A stretch of 64,000 nt of DNA from Parachlorella kessleri (Eukaryota; Chlorophyta; Trebouxiophyceae; Chlorellales; Chlorellaceae), in the NCBI GenBank assembly GCA_001598975.1, contig BBXU01000136.1, forward strand, positions 45,248 to 109,247. The letters run 5' to 3'. The position numbers were made by a program, and so were the translations under genes. The notes under the pieces are model-generated. The model worked only from the letters and a program-made list of their open reading frames with translations, did no database searches and had not been told where the DNA came from. Below, piece by piece: positions 50,101-60,877 of this stretch; the first letter of the stretch is position 1; each line of letters begins with the position of its first letter.

Positions 50101-50448
50101 CTATTTTCTGGGGAGAGTTTGCGCATGTCTGCTTGCTTCAACGCATAGAGCTTGCCATCCTCAAAGCGCTGCACGAGGTATCTGCAGGCACCAAACAGGG
50201 CAAGGACACAAGCTTGACGGACTGGTCCACAGTCTGGGGGCATAGGTGCCAAGCTGCACTGCCAGCCGCATCTTCTGGTCTAGCAGGCGCCAGGTGGCTA
50301 AGCATCTGGCGGTGCACAGTGACAACCAGCGAGTTACATGACCATGGACGCTGACATGTACTACTCACACTTTAGCGAAGCTCCCCCTGCCAAGAATTCT
50401 GAGAAACTTGAAGTGCTTCACCACCTCCCGTGATATACTGTCGTGCAT
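47107..50448 (-). CDS. NEK-like serine/threonine protein kinase with long C-terminal extension
   Basis: Nine exons on the minus strand: 50448-50369, 50181-50033, 49930-49901, 49737-49692, 49469-49362, 49168-49066, 48894-48742, 48590-48339 and 48198-47107 (TGA), 670 residues, all phases closing. Kinase landmarks: glycine loop ILGRGSFAKVYLV, catalytic Lys in YALKQAD, helix C INEVRLLASVHHPHV, catalytic loop IVHRDVKPQN, DFGIAKF, activation segment TGSPLYLAPEV, and DVYSLGCLLYEM. The 'HPHVIKYYGEAFLDG' and 'PSQHSDELWQIIYSML' segments point to the NIMA-related (NEK) group, which acts in mitosis and cilia. The 30-nt and 46-nt exons are too small to be seen as open frames. The 360-residue C-terminal part is Ala/Ser/Pro-rich, with a CxxC (MCASCGRHPAD) and ends in RRRSLRGLFDRL. 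The intron after 49066 is GC-AG. An upstream in-frame extension of the first exon is open, so the start could lie further 5'. Confidence 0.86.
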
Positions 50449-50802
50449 GTTGCTGCGGCCTGGCGTTGATGCTGTGCTGCCCACAGTATTCACAGTCGTG
50501 CTCCAGTCACTGAACAAGAACCTTTGCGAAGAGTAGAACTCCGCAATACATTGACATTGACAGGCCACTGCACTACCCGGGCAGCGGCTTGGCGGGCTGC
50601 ACAACCAAGCGCGGGCGCTAACCACACCTCTTCGGATACAAGTGATGAATTCTAGCAAAACGCTGGTTGGAACCCGAAAGGACGTGAAGTGCGTACAACT
50701 GTTACTTGGGCAAAACCTGGGGGACATAATTGGCAGCCACAGCCAAGCACAAGAACCCTAGCTGGCCCTGTACCAGTGTCTCTGCCAGTCTCTCAACCTG
50801 TC
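50449..50802. other. Gap between kinase start and TAPT1 stop
   Basis: 354 bp that must hold the kinase promoter and the TAPT1 3' UTR. The kinase reading frame stays open into it, so part may be coding. Confidence 0.45.
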
Positions 50803-53800
50803 TCATTCCTCCTTCTTTCCCGGCACATGAGAGCCCGCAAGTGTAACCCGCCTGCCGCCTTTGGCGAGGAGCCTCGCTCGTCGCGCCTCAAAGTGCCGCA
50901 CATAGCTGGCTGACGCCTGCTTGAGTAACCAGCCGAGCAGAAGCTTAGCCGCAAACAGTGCCACCCAACCGGCAGCGGCTAGTAGGGCTGCCCAGCATAT
51001 CTGCCAGCTAGACGCGCCGCTATACCCATCATAGCAGAGGGCAAGGTAGGTCACTGCGAGAACAGCAACAACTTGATTTGTCAAGGCGGGCCATCAGGCT
51101 ACTGGATATCTGCACCCAACCCTGTGAACAACGGCTATGTCAGGATTCCGTTTGTGCAACTTGATTGGGATGCTGACAAAGGTATCAGGTAAGGCACAGC
51201 ATGGTTACAGCTTGCCTGCAATCCTGAAGGCCAGGGCCGTGGGGGCAAAGGGCTCAAACCCCACCAGCTGCACCAGGTTCACTTGTCTGGGGTCAGTGTT
51301 ATGTGAGGTGAACTGTTTCAGTCTAGTAAGCACCGGTTGCACACCTTCTCCCCATACACGTACTTGTTGTTCAGTTGCATGCCCCCCCACCCCACCTTCT
51401 AACCAGCAGTACTGATGGTGAGTGCCAAGTAGACGTGCACTGCCCTCCAAGCCAAGGCAACGAAAATATAACATGCACTTGCCTTGTGTATGTTGTGGCT
51501 CTGTGCGCCTGACACTCGGTCACAAAGGTCCTTCATGAACTCCCGGTACACCCCAGGCCTGATGTCGTTGAACTTGCCCAGCACAGCGTGCTTAATCACA
51601 TCGATGACAGCCTCTGAGAAGAAGATCTGGCAGCACTGCAAGGAGCAGCACGACTGTGCGCTCAGGTGCAAGGCAGGTTGCCCCACGGTCATGGAGTGCC
51701 TGACAGGTGACCCCGGCTGCTTCAGAGATGGACGAAGCAAAGGCAAGAAGGCGCATGGCTTACCCGGTCTCCGATGGGCTTGACATCACACACTCCAAGA
51801 CTGGCCGCACCGTATAGGCCATTGATGAGTCATCCAATGCCAGCCAGGATGCCCCGACTCTCCATCCGGCCGGCCAACCACCCAACCACCCAATCAACAT
51901 CACCAAGGTAAAGAGACCCCACCTGGACCACGATGGCCCTGTTTGGGCTGCTGTGCCCGCTGCTGCCCATCTCCTCCACCACCACAAAGGACAGCGTGAT
52001 GAGCAGGTGGAAGCGCTCAACCACGTCCTGGCAGGCCAGCACGTACAGCTTGTTGCTGTCAAAGCGCTTGAGCACGGTTCCTGGGAGAAAGCGGGCAGCG
52101 GTGGTTAAAGAGGGCCAAAGGTGAGTTGGGTCACGCGCCCGACTAGCACACAGCGGTTGACATAAGTGGGGCTCTCCCACTCTGCTGCATGTGCCACTTG
52201 CATTCCATCGTGCACGCCGTAGAACCCAAAGGCAGTGCTGCAACCAGGCAGACCATCAGCTGGGACACCTGAGTCGGTGTCCCAAGCCTTTTGTAGGAGG
52301 GGGGGGGATGCGGATAGGTGGTGGGTGGATAGCAGCAGGGAACTGGCGGAGTCAAGCTCGCCCATGCTAGTGAGATGCGCTTGCGCACCTTTGATCTCTG
52401 TGAAGTTGGAAGCTATGAGCAGGGCCACCAACGCATTCTTCTTGCTGTTCATGGCCACACCAAAGACCTGCACCCATCACACTCAGCTCAGAAAGCTCGT
52501 GGCTCGCCCACTACTGAGGTTGTACAGTAGCACGTGGGCCTCATCCCAATTCTCAGCCCAGCTAAGAAAAGCTCTGCAGCATCCACCATACTGGTTTCAT
52601 AGGACCAAAGAGATGCAATGGGTCTCACCATGGCCTGCGACATGAGTGCTGTGCCGTGCACCATCACCAGCAGCGTCGCCACCACCAGGTCGCTGGCCAG
52701 GCTGGCAGCTGCACAGAAAGGCCATTCAAGGCTCAACACCCAGTGATGCTGTGATGGGATACTCTGCTGCACTGTCATGTGAAATCCGTGCACCGAAGGT
52801 GGGTCAATCGTTCCAGGGCATGAGGGAGGAATGTCAGGACATAAAACTCTCCATCCCCACAAGCATTGCAAGAGACTGTGGACACAATGCAGTCCTGGGA
52901 GCGTCTGAGCCCATCTTCCAAGGGCAACAGGGCAAGAAGCATGTAATGCAAAGTATCTCATGGCCGCTAGGCATAGCTATGGCTCAGTGCCCAAGGCTGG
53001 CTGGCTGGTGGGGCTGGTGGGCCTCACCTTCCCTGCCTGCCCAGGAGGGTGCAGCCATGTACTGAGTACAGCTGGCCGCCAGGGCTTCTAACACGTCCAC
53101 GCCAAAGTTGCAGCAGATCTGCATGCAGATGTCCCCCATGCCGTCACAATTCTATGGTGCTGTGTGACCCTTGAAGCACTGGAGTGATGGCTCGCCTGCC
53201 AAACCCAGTCGCACCCTTGCCAGCATGCCATCGCAACGCGTGCACCAGGGCACCGTAGGGGTCAATCTCTTTTTGCGCTCCCTAACAGTCAGCCCATGCG
53301 GCCAGCCCCGCACCAAGTAGCCCACCTTGTCGCTCAGCTCCAGTGCCGTGAACAGCACGCTGAGCTTCAAAAACTCCTGTGTCAGGTCCTTCATCCAAAA
53401 GTACAGTGTCCCGGCGTTCAAGTGCCACAGGAACAGCACGGTGCCCACAAAGATCAGCACGCCAAGGAGATCATACAGCTGGTCGCCTCGGAGCCGCCGG
53501 GTGCTAGCAAGGCATGCGGCAGCGGCCGTGGTCGCAGCCTCAGACTGCCCCTGGGGTGCACGAGGCCGCCCCTTGATGGGTGACTGCTGCTGCTGCTGCT
53601 GCTGATGATGATGATGGCTTTGGTGCTGCCTGTCCATGGCTCCAGGGCCTGCACCGCTGATGGCTGGTGCCCTGCTGGCGCCTAGGTCAAGACGTGACAC
53701 AAGGCAGTCCCAAGCCGCTGTAAAGACGGCATAGGCAAAGCGTACTGGAAGCAGCGTGAAGACAGCCTGCAGGCAAGTCAATGTGTTCACTTATCTGCTC

Positions 53801-54987
53801 CCCCAGCGGTTAACCATACAATTTCCGGGAAGCATCCAGCCTTGCAAACAAATCAGCTTTCAGATTGTAAAAAGCCATTGTAAAAAGCCAAGTGCCCACA
53901 GTGTCCACTGCAGGGCTGCTCACCATGAAAGAGTCGAGGCACACCAGCATCCCAAACCAGAGAAAGCGTTCCAGCTGGTACGGCACTGCCAAGATGGCAT
54001 TATACCTGCATGTAACAACCAGAGCGCTGGGCTTCACCCCCTTTTCAACCTGCATAACACACCTTCTCCTGGTTAACGACAGCCTGCGCTGCTCACATGC
54101 AAAGGGCACGTGGCAGTTGTGGGGCTTACACTCGGTCTCGTTCTGTCTGCCCCCAGACCACGTCAGTGGTGGGGTACGTCGGCCCTGGGAGCAACTCCGC
54201 GCTCAAGTACTCGGAGAAGGGCTGGAAGAACACCTCTGCAAGGAGAAAGTGTATGCCACTCAGTGCAGAAGTCCACTTTTGCAAACGGTTTAATGGAGAA
54301 GCAGGTCATCAGTTACAATGTCGTCACCCGCGGACTGAACATCTGTCCCTCTGCAGAAATATCATACATGAGTTAAATCCAGGAGTGTCAATGAACACTA
54401 CCTGACATGGATGGCCGGCGCCGCAACACCGCCCGCGGCGACAACGGCTGCAGCGAGATGGATGGCAGCTGTGCTGCCCTTGGCGACTGCTGCCCTTCAA
54501 AAATGCTATCCAGCCCATTTTCTGAAGGCCGCTGGTAGTGGGCTCCCATCGCCGCGTCGGAGTGCATGTCCACTAGGCTGCCGACATCACTCTTGGAGGA
54601 GCGCAGGCGCGGCATCTGCTCAGGGAGCACCGCCGCTGACCTGTCCAAGCAGCTCTCACTAGTCTGCCGCAGCACTGCTGGCTGGCTAAGGCTGCCTTCG
54701 CTGGCCTGCCTGACCAATGGGGGGTCGGAGCTAGCCAGCTCAGAGCAGAGGTGGGCAGGGGACGCCGCGGCGCTCGGTGCACTGCCAACGCCGTCTGGGC
54801 TTGCTGGAGACTCGCGTGGTGAGGCTGGCACTGCGCCGCCATCGTCGCTGCTGTCAAGGACAGCGCCTCCGCTGCCCTTGCCGCGGCGGCGGCGGCGCCG
54901 CTGCTGCTTGCCTGCTGACCCGCCTACCCGGTGCTGGGGTTCCAACAGCTCGGCCAGGCCGCTGAAGTTGTTGTTCTGCTGAGCCAT
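50803..54987 (-). CDS. TAPT1: TAPT1/DUF747-family multipass membrane protein
   Basis: Eleven exons on the minus strand: 54987-54402, 54235-54130, 54005-53924, 53766-53326, 53151-53037, 52708-52629, 52467-52389, 52080-51923, 51635-51483, 51267-51216 and 51053-50803 (TGA), 700 residues with closing phases. Three introns (after 53037, 51483 and 51216) are GC-AG. After a 195-residue Ser/Arg-rich leader come the family signatures: VPYQLERFLWFGMLVCLDSF, AVFTLLPVRFAYA, LYDLLGVLIFVGTVLFLW, LVVATLLVMVHG, NALVALLIASNFTEIKG, and SEAVIDVIKHAVLGKFNDI, each matching in order those of TAPT1/EMP65 proteins, which reside in the ER (yeast Emp65) and in animals affect cilia and collagen secretion. An insertion between the second and third helices carries a His4-Gln6 run. 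The C terminus ends GKKEE. Confidence 0.87.
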
Positions 54988-55287
54988 AAGGAGTATAGGA
55001 CCAGTTTACGCCATCTCAGATAGGGCACTGGCAGTGATTTGAAGCAATAGCAATTCCAAAGGCAGCTGGCATGTGATAAGCGAACCACTGATCAAGCGAC
55101 CTGGGGCTTTTCTTAAAGAGTCCAAATGAAAACACATGACTGCCAGAGCCTCAAGCTGGGCATTTGCATGGTTAACCGAGCTTCGCGCACCCGCCTCACT
55201 CAACCAAGACTAATGCATGCCTTCCCCAGGTCTCCCACTCATCCCAAGTTGCCTTATCACTGATCAATTCTTCCTGCTTGCAACGCC
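54988..55287. promoter_or_regulatory. Divergent promoter region between TAPT1 and fibrillin genes
   Basis: Only 300 bp separate the start codons, and the sequence is locally AT-richer. No specific element was identified. Confidence 0.5.
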
Positions 55288-57850
55288 ATGGCGTCGATCA
55301 TGTTGCAGTTTACAGGAAGCGGCCGGGTGTGCAGCAACCCCTCCAGGGCGCCGGTATCCTTGCGGTTCAAGACGTTCTTCCCAGCTGCCACAGCCCCCAG
55401 GAGGGCTGCTTTCCGATCCCCAAGACGTGCTGCCCTGCGACCTCCAACCATACAGGTGTGTTATCCCTTAGCACATGTGGAGGCGGCCACCCACTCCAGC
55501 CCTACAACTGGCTGGCAAACCCTCTGTCTATTTCCAGTGCGCTGTCCTATCTATCAAACATTCTTGTTTTCAGGCTGTAGCTGCTCCGGAGACTGAGGTA
55601 GACGAGACACTGAGCGTGACGGAACTCAAGTCAGTGCTGCTGGACTCATTGTGGGGAGTTGACCGGGGCCTCAGTGCTAGCTCAGATGCCCGGGCAGAAA
55701 TAGACGAGCTCATCACACAGCTGGAGGCCAAAAACCCCACGCCACAGCCTAACGAGGTGGGGAATGCGTGCCTATCATTTTTCTCTGACTGTCTGTCGTC
55801 GTGCTGCTTACCTATGACGCTCAGCCATCCGCAGTTGGCTTATTGTAACTTGCAACCGCACCATACCAACCAAGTTTTCACGTATTCGACAAGGAATCGT
55901 GCCGTGCCGGTTACAGACGCCCAAGCTGCTCAACGGCACATGGCGACTAGTCTATACTGCCAACTCAGAGTTGCTCCCGTTGCTGGGCCTGTCCCGGCTG
56001 CCATTGGTCAATGTGGAGGAGATCACACAGACCATCAATGGGGACACCATGTCTGTGGAGAACAAGGTGCAGTGGGCAGAGGCAGAGTCTTGCTTGATGA
56101 GACAGTGGAGCATCGGATGCCCTAATGCGCTCCGATATGGGGTCACCCATCTCAACCTGGCGCAGAGAAGTAGAGCAGCTGCGGCAAGCGCAGCATTCTT
56201 TGAGCTAGCACTATGGTGAAAGCAGTAGGGACCACCAGGGCCGCTCTGGTTCATGGTGGTCGGTCAGAGGTGGCAGACACAGCGCGCGAGGCATGTCATT
56301 AACGGCGCCGTTCGCCATCATGCTGCAGGTCCAGCTGTCAGGGCCCCTCGCCCGCACCAGCTTCGCCACGAGCGCGTCGGTGGAGGTGCGCAGCCCCAAG
56401 CTGCTGCAGGTGCAGTTCCGGCAGGGACGCGTAGCCACGCCGCAGCTGCTTCAGGACGTGGCGCTGCCGCAGTCGCTGGATGTGCTGGGCAGGCAGGTGG
56501 ACATCTCACCCCTGCAGGTGGGTGCTGGGAGTGGGGCGGTGGGGTGTATGGGAGCATGCTGTGATATGCTGCGTGTGCATTGGGTTGCTTGGCATGGACG
56601 ACCAGGTTACCCTTCCCTACTGGGCTTGGTGGGGCCTGGTGGGTCGAATGTCACATGCCAGTGCCCATGCAGCAGTGGTGCCGACTCCCGCGGGCTGAGG
56701 CAACGGAAGTGCTCCCCCAAGGTGGGTTCCTACAGCCGCTTGATTGGCTGGCAGGGTAGGAGGCACACCAAGCCCACGCTCCCACTGACTGGCTGGCTGT
56801 CTGCTGCCACGTCTGTCTTGTAGTCGGTGCTGCAGCCGCTGGAGGGGCCGCTGCGCGGCGCGCTGTCCAGCCTGAGCGGCCTGCTGGCCCGCCAGTCGGA
56901 CCTGCAGTTCCCCATCCCCGCCCCCCAGGCCTCCACTTGGCTGCTCAACACCTACCTAGACGAGGTGGGCCGGGCTTGCCACCTCAGCAGCCTGGCTGGC
57001 TACAGGGGGAAAGTAGTCACCCGCTGTGTCGTTGAAGGTGGCATGTAGTGCAAACAGACACTGGGTTGGTATGGGCTGCCTGGACACCAGAAAGCCCAGC
57101 CACAATGAGCAAGTTCTACTCCCAGGTGATAGCAGGGTGCCCTAGCCTGTGAAGCTTTCCGTCGGATCAGCTGGCAGAAGTGCCCACAAGGTTGCATGAT
57201 TGCCTTGGGGGCTTGCCGGTCCTGCTGCCGGGTTAAGCCTTTGCAGCCTTCCCAGCGTGCCCCCTCCCCCCTGCGTGTCCCTTTCCCCCTGCGTTCTCCC
57301 CATGTGGCGAGCTGTAGGTGACATGTTCTTCCAGTATTGCAAGTGGCTGTCTAGATGTGACAGGGTGGCCTTTGTGTTGCTCTATTTCCTGCAGGACCTG
57401 CGCATCACTCGTGGCGATGGAGGGAGCGTGTATGTCCTGGTCAAGGATGCATTTGCCGACGCCGACAACTTGACCCCGTATGACTCGGCTGCGGCTGCAG
57501 CTTACTCGGCCGTGGTGCCAGAAGCCCCCGTGGCTGCTGCCCCTGCCGCTGGTGTGGCCGAGCTGCCGGTGGTGCTGCCAGATGCGCCCATCCCTGCCGC
57601 CACTCCCGCGGCTGAGCTGCTAGAAACCCCTCTTCCAAGTGTGCAAAGTGTTGTTGGCGCTACCGAGCCCGTGGTGGTGGCGGAGCCCCCGACGGGTGTC
57701 ACCACACCTGCTGACGGTGCTGAGGCGCCCATCCTGCCTGAAGCGCCAGGTATCGGCCCGGCGACCCCAGTGGCTGGTGCTGCCGAGCCTGAGCAGCCGG
57801 CAACCCCACTGGTTGTGCCTTCTGCGGTCATCGAGGAAAGCTCGCCTTGA
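55288..57850 (+). CDS. Plastid lipid-associated protein (PAP/fibrillin)
   Basis: Six exons, all phase 0: 55288-55455, 55574-55756, 55917-56066, 56329-56517, 56824-56964 and 57395-57850 (TGA), 428 residues. The first exon is a chloroplast transit peptide by composition (Arg/Ser/Ala-rich, almost no acidic residues). The PAP domain runs from about 60 to 265: helical start LKSVLLDSLWGVDRGLSA, LLNGTWRLVYTANSELLP, VEEITQTINGDTMSVENK, VQLSGPLARTSFATSASV, TWLLNTYLDE and DLRITRGDGGSVYVLVKD. Fibrillins are lipocalin-fold proteins of plastoglobules and thylakoids that bind lipids such as plastoquinone and respond to light and oxidative stress. After the domain there is an unusual tail of about 125 residues rich in Ala/Pro/Val/Glu with P-E-A-P-like repeats. 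It shares a 300-bp upstream region with TAPT1. Confidence 0.92.
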
Positions 57851-58367
57851 AGCCAGCCGCTGGGACGAAACCCTAGGGGCTGGTGGTCATTGGAGATGGT
57901 GGCAGGCAATACAAACGGAGGAGAGGTAGGGGTGAACTGTATCTGGTTGGGGTGGCAGGGGATACGAACATAGGGGTGGTACGGGTGAACTGGTGTGCTA
58001 GGGCAGGATGCAGTGATGCTCTGATTCTTGCCTGGAACTGTATTGACAGGGATGGGTGCAGTCTTGCTTTTCTTGCGCCTTACTTATAAATGTGCGGTGT
58101 TTCCAGGCTGGGTTAGCAGTCAGTGTAATTCGTACGCATTTTGTTACATTGTGAGATTATTTCATCATGCGTCAGTGCTCCACTTTGCTCAACGGTTTCT
58201 ATTGTTATGTAATCAACTGTGGACGTTCGTGAGGTCCGCGTTCACTGTGCCAATGCAGCACAGCTCCCCACGAATGCCAGGAGCCATCGTCATGTATCAT
58301 GTGCGTCAACCTTGTCAGATAAAAGTGTCGCATCCCCCACAAGGCGCGCCAACGGCCCCACACTCTC
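57851..58367. other. Convergent 3' region of fibrillin and ZZ-BLES03 genes
   Basis: TGTAA on the plus strand at 58124-58128 and on the minus strand (TTACA) at 58144-58148 are candidate poly(A) signals for the two genes, only about 20 bp apart and crossing over. No exon was seen. Confidence 0.5.
58124..58128 (+). terminator. Candidate TGTAA poly(A) signal of the fibrillin gene
   Basis: TGTAA 274 nt after the fibrillin stop codon, in an AT-richer patch. The reverse-strand TGTAA at 58144-58148 could serve the opposing gene. Confidence 0.35.
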
Positions 58368-60518
58368 CTACAAGGAGGCGCAGTACACAGTAGGCCGCAG
58401 GTTGAACTCGTTCTGGCTGTAAATGCCCAGGAATGTGAAGATGTCCGGCTTGTACAGCAGCTGCCGCCTGCGCAGGGGCGGCAGCAGCTGCCGCAGCCTG
58501 TCCCTCACTCGCTCAACGTCAGCCACATCCAAGTAGTTGTGGGTGTACACCATGAGGGCGTGGTCCGGCTTGCGGGGGTCTACCGAGCTGATCTTGGCCT
58601 GGGGAGCCAACCCCTCCAGCGCAACAGCTCGAGCCACAGCCGCCCATGCCGCATCCGCCTCTGCCCCCTACAGCAGCATCCAGGCGTGCATGTCAGCAAA
58701 GGTAAAACGTGGGCGCACGGCAGGCAAGCCCCAGAGCACACCTTGCATGCAGCGCTGTCCACTCACAGCTACCTCACCCCTGTTTGCACCGCCTGCCGCC
58801 TCCCACAGCGGCACTCCTGCCCAAAACACCTTGGCACTAAATGAACAAGCGGCCCCACAGGCTCAGGCAGGCAGGTCGCTTCGTACCACCTACCCAGCCC
58901 TTCCAGCGCCCGACCGCCCACCTGGCGAGGGAAAGCCATCCACTTGCCCGCCAGCAGCCCGTGCCGCCACGCCAGGTCATCGATATCTGCTGTTGTGGGC
59001 GGCGGTCTGCTGGGCGCGCTGAGCTGCTCCCACTCCTCAAGCGCCTCCTCCACCCGCTCCTGCACACGTCACAATATGGAGCCGGGAACACACAAGGGAA
59101 ACAGGGAAACAGAGGGCATGTTCCAGTGGAGCTGGGGCTCAACCCTAAGTGGGCGCAAACCTATCCTTAGCTAGCTGCAAGGCAGGAATGACACGTGCAG
59201 CAGAAACGATAGCAGTGCAGGTGGCTTGAGGCAGCGCAGAATGAAGACCATGGCGAGGTGAAGAGAATCACACCTTGCAACTGTGGGATGAGGAGAGGCG
59301 ACAACCTATACCCAAGGGCCTTCCCCCGTCCCCAGGCTCCGTCAGCGGCTCACCTCAATGCCTGGTAACTGGTCCTCCCCGGGGCGCCCAGCACCCCCCT
59401 TGCCCTGCGGGCCCAGCACGTTTATGGAGGCCACATCTCGGCAGGAGGCCCCTGACGCCGGGAAGCTCCGCAGAAACTCCTCCAGCTGGCGGCTTAACTG
59501 CTCTTTGCCGCCGACCCTGCTGTGGCCGCCGCTGCTACTGCCACCCTGTGTGGTGGCTCCTTGGCCATGCCCAGCCCCGAGAAAGCATGCGCCAGCCTGA
59601 CGGTCCTCTGCTGGTGGAGGCTGGCCTGGGCTGTCCACCGTCAGGCGCGACAATGCCACCTCTTCCACCTGCTCAGCTCGTGCTGCTGCAGGGCTCAAGT
59701 TGCCCGGCTGCACCTTGATGTCATCAGGGTGAGCAACCTCCGTGCCTGCTTCCTCAACAGCGCTCTGGCTGCCCGGCTGCCTGTTGTTGTCATAGGAATG
59801 TGCAGCCTCGACGCCTGCCTCCCGGGTGGCAGCCACAAACACGACAGCCCTCTCAGGGCCTCCCACCACCCTGCTGAACCGATGGGAGGGGTGGAGGCAG
59901 GGCACTGCCTGCATCAGCGCTGCCCACCTCTCCTGGGTGTGCCGACTGCGGAGCTTAGAGACCCACCTACGAGGGCGGGCGCCGACCTGCAATCAGTGGC
60001 AGTCATGTCATGGCGTGCGGCGGGCAGGGGCATTCCATGCAGGGCTGCGGGTTCTGCTTGCTGTCTATATCGCCAAGTGTCTATGCTTAATTGCATCTGC
60101 TAGAGGGCTGCATATAGTGTCCTACCTTTGCTTTGGCTGGCTTCAGCGCTCCTGCTTCTGATGCCAGCTTGATACGGGCAGCCACCAGTGCCCGCATACA
60201 CTGGCCGCATAGGTCGATGTCTGGGCAGACTGTGCACTTGTACCTGCAACACGCGGGTTCCGTGCAGTCAGGAAGAGAGCAGAGGAGCAAAACTTTATAG
60301 GCACCTCTTCGACTCAGCACAGCGGACACTTGCCTGCTGCCAACTATAGGCTCACACTCGCAGCCGTCACAGGTGATGTCCAGGTGGGAAATAACCCACA
60401 GGTGGGAGTCTTGGCACATGTTTCGGCGTACAGCCGCGAAGGTGTCATCCTCGACTCCCTTTCTAGTCCAGTGCTCCTCTTCAAGGGAATTAGCAGCACT
60501 GCCGTGCAGGTCAGTCAT
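58368..60518 (-). CDS. ZZ zinc finger fused to BLES03/DUF1917 (eIF4E-like fold) domain
   Basis: Five exons on the minus strand: 60518-60334, 60243-60126, 59986-59354, 59059-58922 and 58667-58368 (TAG), 457 residues, phases 2, 0, 0, 0. The first intron is GC-AG and splits a ZZ finger: HLDITCDGCECEPIVGSR then YKCTVCPDIDLCGQCM, with the CxxC pairs in place. ZZ fingers bind histone or degron peptides. The middle (about 100-310) is low-complexity and probably disordered, apart from an amphipathic segment (RWAALMQAVPCLHPSHRFS). The C-terminal 140 residues match the BLES03/C11orf68 family: DLAWRHGLLAGKWMAFP, AWAAVARAVALEGL, HALMVYTHNYLDVADVERV, LYKPDIFTFLGIY. That fold resembles eIF4E; its function is unknown. 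The start ATG 60518 is the first in the open frame. Confidence 0.82.
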
Positions 60519-60877
60519 GGGTGCATCGTGCTGTAGACCTTAAGCGTCGCAAGGTGTAAGGGCGATTTACCTTCCTCCTATGAATTGGCTTTTTCTTTTC
60601 TTGCTTCCAAGGGAGGCATCTCATAAAAGGTATCTTATTCCTGCACTGGTACTCCTCGTTGCGGCCCTACCGCATGCCAAAGCTCATCGTCTACCATCCA
60701 ACATCAACACTTTAGAAAATTTGTAATCGACTAAAATTTCCTTTGCTGCGCAAGCTTAGTACACCGTTGCAGTGCATGCATATGCCATCAGTGGTGTAGA
60801 TTGCTGTTTCTCCTTTCATAGTCTTTCTTGCGGTTTTTCTGGTGCCTGACCAAACCTTACCGGCAGTGTAGCAGAGC
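60519..60877. promoter_or_regulatory. Divergent promoter region between ZZ-BLES03 and bystin genes
   Basis: 359 bp between start codons. It contains AT-rich and T-rich patches (for example around 60710-60740 and 60830-60840) but no element I can name. Confidence 0.5.

Noticed and set aside
51770..51810. Possible extra TAPT1 exon
   Set aside because: Alignment to the family pattern shows exon 52080-51923 followed directly by 51635-51483, with phases matching, so no extra exon is needed.
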